From the NCBI GenBank assembly GCA_015478945.1, contig JABUQX010126226.1, positions 1 through 20,000 on the forward strand: a DNA stretch of 20,000 nt. The letters run 5' to 3'. The notes under the pieces were generated by a model. That model worked only from the letters and a program-made list of their open reading frames with translations, ran no database searches and was not told the DNA's origin. The position numbers were made by a program, and so were the translations under genes. The DNA is from Trachelipus rathkii. Lineage: Eukaryota; Arthropoda; Malacostraca; Isopoda; Trachelipodidae. Shown in pieces: positions 11,690-18,920 of the stretch (position 1 is the first letter of the stretch; each line of letters begins with the position of its first letter).

Positions 11690-12440
11690 GCATTGACCTC
11701 TCTTGAATGTCCCAGTCAACCTATAATAAATAAGAATAATACAAAGAAGCCGCATGGTCCTTTCTAGACTGTCCCAGTCAACCAACTAAAATTAATAATT
11801 AAGAAGCAAATTATAATAATGTGGCCCCTCTAGAATATTCAAATTCTTCTAATTTAATTCCGGGAATTAAAGTGAATTTTAGTTATAGGAGAATAAGTTT
11901 CCCGTGTGTTTGAATGATTTGAATTTGAATAATTGCATAATAATTGAATAATTAAAATAAATTAATTAAGTTTACCACAAGCCACTTGGATCCCTCTAGA
12001 ATGTCCCAATCAAACTCATTATATCAGATGAGAGAAGTATGTACCTCCACTTAAGACCAGGCCGACACAAATAGGGTCCTTTTTAGGCCTTACTGTCGGG
12101 TAGCGTGTCGAGCTCGACCAATAAAACAATTAATAATGGTGAGAAACGCACGCATTGGCCCCACCTCTAGACACATAGTCCCGGTGCAATTTCTTTATAA
12201 AAAATTACGAAATTAGGAATAATTTTTGAATAATAATCGGGGTAATGCTAATTCCAAATGAACTAGCTATTTATAATTAAGAAGCCAATGGGCCCTAACC
12301 ACAACTGTCCCAACCGTCATCCAATCACAAATTAATATATTAGGAATAATAATTAAATTATTCTCCACTTGGCCCCTTCCAGAATGTCCCAGTCAAATCC
12401 AGAATAAATTAATTAGGCAAGGAACTCATAGAATCGACCC
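11690..12440 (-). repeat. satellite block 2, inverted orientation
   Basis: The same monomers are read on the opposite strand. GAATGTCCCAGTCAA (about 11705), GACTGTCCCAGTCAA (11767), TAGAATGTCCCAATCAA (11998) and AGAATGTCCCAGTCAA (12381) are reverse complements of the block 1 cores. Several monomers near 12040-12300 are heavily altered. ATTCCGGGAATT occurs near the switch (about 11675) and again at 11857. Confidence 0.88.
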
Positions 12441-12529
12441 CTGCAAGCCATTTTCTTGCCACTCTTTGCGTGTGCGCGCATCAACCCATAATAATTTTTA
12501 TTTTGAGTAAATTTAGTCGCAAGCATCAC

Positions 12530-13380
12530 TTATGGGTTGCTAGGACAGTCCTAGAATAGGCCCATGCGGAATTCCTGAATTAATTACTTCTTATTTATTA
12601 ATTTTTGATGGTTGACTGGGACAGTCTAGGTAGGCACATGTGGCTTCTTACTGATAAAAGTACTATTCATAATTACATTATATTTTATTTAAAAATTATT
12701 CTTAATTCTAATTTTTATGGGTTGACTGCGGACATTCTACAAACGCAAATTGAGGGGTGCAATGCGGGCTTAACTCAATCTTATTATTTCGGTGGTTTTA
12801 GTTATGGAATTTATCTCGGCCGAAAGTCTACAAAAGGCAGAACCATTCGTGTTTGTTAGTTATTTATCTGCGTGATAATCTAAGTAAATTTAAATGATAA
12901 TTATTTATTTATCGCAAGTTGACGGTGGAGGGAACAGTTTTAGACGCCGCGATTAATGTAATGTGCGCGGCTGGTGAATTTATATTTTTAATAAATACGA
13001 TTTAATTAATAATTGGTTTGAAATGATTGGTTGACAGTATCCCTAGGATAGAGAGTTTCCATCCGTCTGCTTCGTAAATATTTATGGTTTTATATTTTGA
13101 CTTTATATTCTAATTTAGGTGTGGACTATGGGTTGACTTGTGGACAATAATTCTAGAAGGGGCAAAAATGTGGCTGGTCTATAAATTATTAATTTTTTTT
13201 GGATGACTGGGCACCTAAAGTCTAAAATAGGACCCATGCTGGCCTTCTTAAGTATTAATTCTTTATTATACATTATGACGTTGAGAACTGGGACATTCTA
13301 GGGTGTCAATGCGGCTTCTTAATTATTATTTTTAATTATTAATCTTCTATTGGTTTGACTGGGACAGTCTAGATAGGCCC
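12530..13380 (+). repeat. satellite block 3, plus orientation
   Basis: The array returns to plus orientation, with cores at about 12540, 12612, 12720, 12918, 13030, 13131, 13201, 13275 and 13353. The last monomer ends abruptly within its TAGGCCC block at 13380, next to unique sequence. Confidence 0.87.
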
Positions 13381-13960
13381 CCTCCTCAGCACCAGAATTC
13401 TTCATTGGTCATCCTGTTTAGCAATTTCCACTTATTGGGTTCCGTGATATAAGACGCACTCCGAAATTACTTTCCAATAGGACTAAACGCTTTTTTCCCC
13501 TATGAAGGACTTCTCCGTCGAATATTATAAGCCCATATTCCCGCACGATATTTGTAGGATCCCTCAACTTGATAGGAATTTATTTCTCAATAGGTAATAG
13601 AGTCAGGATTAAGCTCTTTTCCCTAGGTGACGACCTAATAGGAAAACCAGAGAGGATAAGACCCAATGTTTAGGAATTTCGCGCATTGTTACCTTTCCCC
13701 TATCATTCTACGCTTTCAATACATGGAATTCCTCCAATGCTACGCCTATACCTTGGGAACAACAATAATTAAAAACCCATCGTATCCCATAAGGTAAATA
13801 GCTGGAATTTGGTACCTATTACGTTCCTATAGGAACTCTAAATCATATAAATCAGAAATGAATATCCACTACGCTCACATCGTTAACATTCCTATTCGGT
13901 GTTACCTTAACGTTTGGTAGATTTGGCAGTAATTAAAGCATTATAAATTCACTTAACTTA
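13381..13960. other. spacer with recurring TTCC/TAGG words
   Basis: No gene recognised. Between 13470 and 13840 short words such as TTCCAATAGG, TTCCCCTAT, ATAGGAATT, TTCCCTAGG and TAATAGGAA recur, ending in the perfect 14-bp palindrome GTTCCTATAGGAAC (13823-13836). This may be a very decayed inverted or tandem repeat. Confidence 0.4.
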
Positions 13961-14150
13961 TACTATATTATTATGTATATATATACCTTATATATTATAC
14001 CGGATTGGTAATATATATAGTAATCTCATCAATTATATATAATAACTCATTACTATATATATTATATCATACCCCTCATACCCCTATACCATATATGTAT
14101 ATATATCAAGTATGATATATATACCTTTATTTATCATATAATAATATACA
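13961..14150. repeat. interrupted TA-rich tract
   Basis: TA-rich text broken by ACC and CCC islands (ACCCCTCATACCCCTATACC near 14071). It is older and less regular than the arrays to its right. Confidence 0.8.
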
Positions 14151-14388
14151 ATTTACCTTAATGATATCCCCTACACTTAGCATATATAATTTTACCCATA
14201 TACCTAATAGTCAATAATTTATATTCACCTCATTTATACTCTACTAGTATATTTCTATAGTGAAGATGAACCCACACACTACCAATTCAATCACTCGATA
14301 TATTCCACTAAACACTTGCCCAGGAAAAATATGGCAATGTTTAAACGATGAGAATTTTATATCTGAGAGTGTTGGTGGCTATTCCTTC

Positions 14389-14522
14389 TATATATAGTAT
14401 ATATAAATATATAATATATATATATATATATATACTATATATTATATATATATATATATTATATATATATATGTTTTATGTCGGATAAGCAGAACCAAAT
14501 ACGCGCTATATATATATATATA
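14389..14522. repeat. (TA)n arrays flanking a short unique island
   Basis: TA arrays at 14389-14472 and 14507-14522 with about 35 bp of unique sequence between them. Confidence 0.88.
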
Positions 14523-15344
14523 AAGCTTTAAACCTTTTATTATTTTTTTGATTCTTATAGGTCGTTTTGAGTAAGGGAAAATTCCTAGATACCTTATATG
14601 GATTTACCACTCGTAACAGATATGAGGGTGTGTCATCACCCAAGGTAACACTACTAAGAATCGAAAATTAATAGCCTCGCCATGATATACAATAGGGGCC
14701 TTAAAGCGTTCGAATGTTTTTTTCCGACATGTGCTTGACGAACATGAGTTCTTGACTTCCAAAGGACGATATAGAAGGGCCCTGGGCTTTCCTTTTCGCA
14801 CCACACTGGTGTTACATATTATGGCAAACTACATTGAAGGTCGTATCTTTATATAGCTTCATCCAGATTCTAACCTCCAGAATCTGGCCATCTAGGCCCA
14901 ACTATATTGAAGTCCTGACACCGGCGCTTAGGAAAAACAAATTCTTGGGCACACACAGAGTAACCTGAGTGAAAGTATGAGGACATCACATTAGGAAATA
15001 TCTAGGAGAGCTTGGCCTAAAAGGGATCTCGAAAATTCAAGGACTCACATACTCTAATAGAATTTTTAAAAAGAACAAATACACTTGCGAATGAAGCTAG
15101 GGTTAAATCATTATTCGATGATCACGTAAGTTAAAGGATCAAACTCCATTGTGATGTTAGATAGCTGAATCATCCCTCGGGCGCGACTCGGAAGAAAGGC
15201 GGCTATAACGGTGGTCCTTATCAATACAGGAGCTTGCAGACTATAAATTTTCCCCGTTCTTTAATCTTGAACACACGCAGATTAGCAGACCTGGATAATA
15301 CTGCACACTTTTATTACCCCCATCTTGGGAGGAGATAGTAATCA

Positions 15345-15346
<2 letters not shown>
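14523..15346. other. unique sequence, no gene recognised
   Basis: About 820 bp of mixed sequence. A 66-codon frame on the minus strand (14604-14804) and fragments on the plus strand around 15040-15130 were read, but no family could be named. It may be unrecognised mobile-element sequence upstream of the Polinton genes. Confidence 0.45.

Positions 15347-15434
<88 letters not shown>
15347..15434 (+). repeat. (TAA)29 perfect trinucleotide microsatellite
   Basis: An 88-bp run of TAA units with no interruption, bounded by TCAAT on the left and GGAAAA on the right. Every TA array nearby is interrupted, so this run looks young and probably length-variable. Confidence 0.97.
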
Positions 15435-15435
<1 letters not shown>

Positions 15436-15535
15436 GAAAATAAAAAATGACATTAGTTTCAATTATTTACTTTTCTATATAATTGTAAGAAGGTGTAAAC
15501 GAAAAGTACAAAATTTAAATAAAATTAACTCTTTT

Positions 15536-15537
15536 TA

Positions 15538-15584
<47 letters not shown>

Positions 15585-15648
15585 ATATAAATATATCATA
15601 TATATTATATATATATATATATAATATTTATATATATATATATATATA
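15536..15648. repeat. (TA)n microsatellite array
   Basis: TA array with phase breaks and a single C interruption, ending at the island that holds the inverted repeat at 15737-15792. Confidence 0.9.
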
Positions 15649-15736
15649 CGGCACATTTATAAGAGGGTTGACACCATTAATATTCAGGTTAGGTATGTTA
15701 CTGTTCAGCCCCTCGATAGCGCTATGATTTTCCCCA

Positions 15737-15792
15737 CGACCCGTTCGGTCCCCCATGTCCTTACTTTACCTTCCACGATACTTCACGGGTCG
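15737..15792. repeat. 8-bp inverted repeat in a GC-richer island
   Basis: CGACCCGT (15737-15744) and ACGGGTCG (15785-15792) are exact reverse complements 40 bp apart, in a 200-bp island between two AT arrays. It could fold as a stem-loop or be the remnant of an element end. No function is supported. Confidence 0.6.
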
Positions 15793-15879
15793 GGTTTAGG
15801 AGTTAGACGGCCCCACACCCCTATATCTTATGGATAATTCATAAGTTTACGTTTAATGAATGTATTATATTATTAATTC

Positions 15880-15982
15880 AATATATATATATATATATAA
15901 TATAAATATATATTATATATATATTAATATATATATATATATATATTATATTATATATATATATATATATATATATTATTTT
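15880..15982. repeat. (TA)n microsatellite array
   Basis: TA array with a few phase breaks, upstream of the integrase remnant. Confidence 0.9.
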
Positions 15983-16072
15983 ATAATTTTTCATTGGTTT
16001 CTAAATTGGCTACTTGTGGATAAATATCAATAAATTCAATCATATTAATCTATGTTTAATTCCTTTTACCGG

Positions 16073-16158
16073 TTATTATATATATATTATATTATATAAT
16101 ATAATATATATAATATATTATATATATAATATAATTATATATATATTATTTATAAATG
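16073..16158. repeat. (TA)n microsatellite array
   Basis: Interrupted TA/AAT array just before the first recognisable integrase residues. The open frame 16014-16214 is mostly this repeat and is not a gene. Confidence 0.9.
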
Positions 16159-16204
16159 TTTTTATTATGTCAGTATACACCAATGGAGTAATGGAGGTGG
16201 TTTT

Positions 16205-17269
16205 GATCAAGTAATTATTACGATGTGAAGGAGGCTAATAGCTAGCGGTGAATCACAAGGTTGGCCCGAGTTCCGCTTGGGCCGGAAAGAGTCTGAAAAG
16301 ATTTTAGAGGCGATGAGCTTTCAATCTACATAAACTCTTTCGCAAAAATTTCCTACCCGGAAAACATAGCCCCTGTCTCGATGCGTAAGGCACCTGATTA
16401 TTATCCGAATGGTTTAAATAGCAGCTCGTACACGATGGATTATTCAATACATTACTTTTCACCATGAGTTTTCAGAATATTTTGGTTAAACTTAAAAGAT
16501 AAAAGTCAAGTCTGTTCTGACGCGTTGAGAGAAATTATAGAGGGTGACAGGCGATGGCCAAGAATGCTGTGGACGGACCAAGGCACTGAGTTTCTTGGTC
16601 GGATTCAAAGAATTAGTTTAAGAGCACGACATGGGTATTAAATACTTTCAGTGAATAAAGGCAGCTATAGGTTGAAAGAGTACAGCGGTACTATAAGGGA
16701 AATGGCACGACTTACCCGCATGAAAACTTTTTAAGTATATTGAGACATACATCAAGACTTGCTCATGTCTATAATAATTCGTTTCCACAGAACTATAAAA
16801 TCTATCCCTGTAGAAATGTCGAAAATAAAGCCTACGAAGCTGGATCGTTCACAACTGGAGAGTAGGAAAATAGAAATGATATCAGGTGTAATGCATAGGT
16901 GACTTATGTGCGAGCCTCCAGAGAGGCGGAAAGTTAGGAAAGGCTATGATCAGGGTTGGTCTACAGAGGTTTTCAAAGTTCACAATATTCGAGACTTCCC
17001 TTAATGACGGCTTAAATATTATTATATTGGAGGATTTATACGTGTGAAAAAGATAAAAGGCGTTTTTTAATAAACAGGAACATCAAAAAATATGCTTCCA
17101 ATCCTGAAAGTAATGTATATAAAATTAAAAGCTATTAGGTTCGAAAGGAAAGGGTCGAAATAAACAGTACTTGGTTAAATGGGTAGGATATCCTGACAAG
17201 TTTAACTCGTATATAAAAGCAATGAAATTAAGACATCATTTATCAGCTATTCATTGTGACCATGGCTGA
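16205..17269 (+). pseudogene. Polinton-type integrase with chromodomain (F54H12.3-like), broken
   Basis: A DDE integrase that would insert the element into host DNA. At 16492-16641 an open stretch reads LKDKSQVCSDALREIIEG and then RMLWTDQGTEFLG; the Asp of WTDQG is the second catalytic acid. After a frame shift, VERVQRYYKG (16671 on) supplies the catalytic Glu, about 33 codons downstream against the usual 35. AHVYNNSFPQNYK follows. RKVRKGYDQGWSTEVFKVHN (16927 on) matches the linker of this family. A clean C-terminal chromodomain reads YLVKWVGYPDKFNSYIKAMK (from about 17165), ending at TGA 17267-17269. The first catalytic Asp region and the N-terminus are too damaged to place. At least three frame changes and several stops make it non-functional. 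Identification is strong; the start is a guess. Confidence 0.85.
17165..17245 (+). other. chromodomain at integrase C-terminus
   Basis: This uninterrupted part of the integrase (frame open at least 17135-17269) has the aromatic and Gly-Tyr-Pro pattern YLVKWVGYP followed by FNSYI. Chromodomains on integrases bind modified histone tails and bias insertion to chromatin; that role is family knowledge, not seen here. It separates this integrase from most vertebrate retroviral ones and fits Polintons and chromoviruses; the capsid genes beside it decide for a Polinton. Confidence 0.8.
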
Positions 17270-18206
17270 GTACGACCACTTCTATTTAAACTCTGCCGTT
17301 CTTCGGCTTCGCTGAATCACATCCTGATAATAAACTACAGACTTTCAACGCAGAGTACTGAAACCCTAATTGACATTTGAAAAGAGACGTTTATTGAGTC
17401 GGGCCTGTGGTGAGTGATGTTAAATACAGAAATGTGGATAAATGTTTCCGCATAATTCTTTTTTGGATGCCATGTTTACAGAAGTGAGATTGTGTTCGAA
17501 ACAGTATTGATGTTGAAGACACAGGTGCTTTAACCGCGTCAGTATGGGGACGAGAGAGTACTTTTATGAAAGAATTGTAATGAGGAAATCCTATTTTAGT
17601 CAGTTCCTGCAATGTTCAGTTATTTAAATACGCTTCTAGCGACTAGTAATATGTGTAGAGATCTTTACAACACAGATATTCATTCCTCTGATGATGAAAG
17701 TATTGATTACTTTGAGATCAACTGCAGGCATTTAACTTAGAATATTGCGTGTTTTTTTCCCAGAGATCTATGCAACGGATACACGTCTGAACGTGAAAGG
17801 TGTTAATGTCCTCCATGATTACCTACTATATGCTGATAGAAGGGCATGAAACCAGTAGAAACGACAGTATAACCAAGGAAGATTATCGATCGAGCAAGAC
17901 AGGGTAAATAACATTTGATACTTGTATCACCCCGATGCTCAAACATCCTGGGATGGCATATGTTTACACTGATATAGTGGAACCAATATGTGGGCGACAC
18001 TACAGCTCCTCTGTTAAGGGTAGTTTATTTTCCTCGAGAGAGTAAGGTAATAACATCCCAATGTGCACTATCTCTCACTGAACAGGTCATTGATCGGCTC
18101 TATAAGAGTACATATAAAGGACGTGGAAGGACGGCCATACCCATTTACAAGTGGGACATTGATGTGTAAAGTACACATTAGAAAGAAACGTCCCCATCAG
18201 CTATAA
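17262..18206 (+). pseudogene. penton/minor-capsid-like gene of Polinton type, broken
   Basis: The start ATG (17262) overlaps the integrase stop, so the two genes share 8 bp. The first codons read MAEYDHFYL; further recognisable pieces are HPDNKLQTFNAEY (about 17317-17358), AYVYTDIVEPI (17956 on), YVGDTTAPLLRVVYFPRE (17987 on, another frame) and a C-terminus reading EGRPYPFTSGTLMCKVHIRK ending at TAA 18204-18206. These match, in order, the protein that accompanies F54H12-type integrases and capsids in invertebrate Polintons. I assign it as the single-jelly-roll vertex (penton) protein by position and size (about 315 codons), which is an inference. The middle (17360-17940) is poorly preserved. 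Several frame shifts and stops are present. Confidence 0.7.
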
Positions 18207-18207
18207 A

Positions 18208-18384
18208 ATGATGGAACATTTTTTAATCAGAATTGAAAATCTCATCTATATGCTACTGGAATTCATTCAAGAAATAGATGCCTCTGCAGACTATATAAGG
18301 GACATAATCAATTGCATTTTTTCATTCATTGATGCACTCTTACAGTTTAAAGACAGTATAGGAAAGAGGCTCCAACTACAATAG
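18208..18384 (+). CDS. 58-codon ORF between capsid genes, function unknown
   Basis: Starts with two Met codons one base after the preceding stop and runs unbroken to TAG. The protein alternates hydrophobic and charged residues (NLIYMLLEFIQEID, then YIRDIINCIFSFIDALLQF) and could form two amphipathic or membrane-touching helices, ending in a basic tail (GKRLQLQ). I do not recognise a family. It is the only unbroken frame in an otherwise ruined cassette, with tight spacing to both neighbours, which hints at a real small gene. In AT-rich DNA a 58-codon frame can still arise by chance. Confidence 0.4.
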   Translation: MMEHFLIRIENLIYMLLEFIQEIDASADYIRDIINCIFSFIDALLQFKDSIGKRLQLQ

Positions 18385-18392
18385 TAATAAAC

Positions 18393-18790
18393 ATGGAAAG
18401 AGTATTCATTGGCTCGAGATCACAAAGAGGCTACGGTCTTGGAAAGGATTTTCACTAAGTCTGGCGAAGCGCCATCCCGTATTTAGAAGAAACGGGGTGA
18501 ATATTAAGGTAAATAGCCATAGAACAGCCTGCAACACGAATGCACAGATATAGCGACCAGGAGCCATCTCGTGCTGTCATAAAAAGGCGGATTGCGGATG
18601 TTTTCCGATGAAGCTCGATGACGGGTTAACGCAAAATAGTAAGAGAAAATGACAGGGCAGGGCCGGGCTAGAGTTTAAAAGGAACGCCGGACCCACCACA
18701 AATAGGAAAGAGCCTATAGACGAAGAGAGCTCGAAGAAGATAGAAGCGTTCATAAGAATCACAGTGCGGAAAAAACCCTAAAGGCTAAAG
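18393..18790 (+). pseudogene. short basic GYGLG protein of Polinton cassette, broken
   Basis: Begins MERVFIGSRSQRGYGLG nine bases after the previous stop. In the same frame, past a stop, come VWRSAIPYLEETG and later SRAVIKRRIADVF. The downstream part to about 18790 is rich in Arg and Lys in all usable frames. Invertebrate Polinton/adintovirus-like cassettes carry a small protein between the penton-like and major capsid genes with an N-terminal Arg-Gly...Gly-Leu-Gly motif, a hydrophobic Phe/Leu-Pro segment and a basic tail. It has been likened to adenovirus minor core or membrane-active proteins; I regard that role as tentative. At least three in-frame stops. The end is approximate. Confidence 0.6.
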
Positions 18791-18920
18791 GCCACTCAAA
18801 ACGTATGATTGTTATTACATTTAGAACTAAAGATGGTATCTTTAACACAGCTTTCGGTAAACATGTATCATAAGGGGTTACTCTGAAGTTTGTTCATTAT
18901 TCAGAGCTAGCGACCGCAAC
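18791..18920 (+). other. intergenic or unrecognised capsid-cassette sequence
   Basis: About 130 bp between the basic tail of the GYGLG gene and the first recognisable capsid residues. It may include the true start of the capsid gene. No clear motif was seen. Confidence 0.4.

Larger units (their letters stand above)
10713..13380. repeat. complex tandem satellite, three orientation blocks
   Basis: About 2.7 kb of degenerate tandem monomers. Each carries a core TTGACTGGGACAGTCTAGA, then a TAGGCCCATGCGG-like block and a CTTCTTAATTATTAATT-like A/T tail. Adjacent cores are commonly 65-80 bp apart, with longer gaps where monomers have decayed. Two core types are seen: one with ACAGTC followed by AGG-CCATGCGG, and one with ACATTC followed by GGGG-CAATGCGG. 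They often alternate, suggesting a dimer of roughly 140 bp. The array runs plus, then minus, then plus. Open frames inside, such as 12605-12859, are by-products. Confidence 0.9.

Noticed and set aside
12605..12859. 84-codon ORF
   Set aside because: It lies wholly inside satellite block 3 and begins at a satellite core; it is a by-product of the repeat.
10713..13380. CRISPR-like array of spaced repeats
   Set aside because: The repeats diverge, the intervals are themselves repeated A/T tails rather than unique spacers, and the array changes strand. It is a eukaryotic satellite.
14523..15340. Possible further Polinton gene upstream of the integrase
   Set aside because: Several frames were read on both strands and no fragment matched an ATPase, protease or polymerase motif.
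16014..16214. 66-codon ORF upstream of the integrase
   Set aside because: More than half is TA array, and the rest shows no similarity to integrase N-termini in that frame.
16205..17269. LTR retrotransposon (chromovirus) as the source of the integrase
   Set aside because: Chromodomain integrases occur there too, but no reverse transcriptase or RNase H is visible upstream, and the genes immediately downstream are Polinton-type capsid genes.
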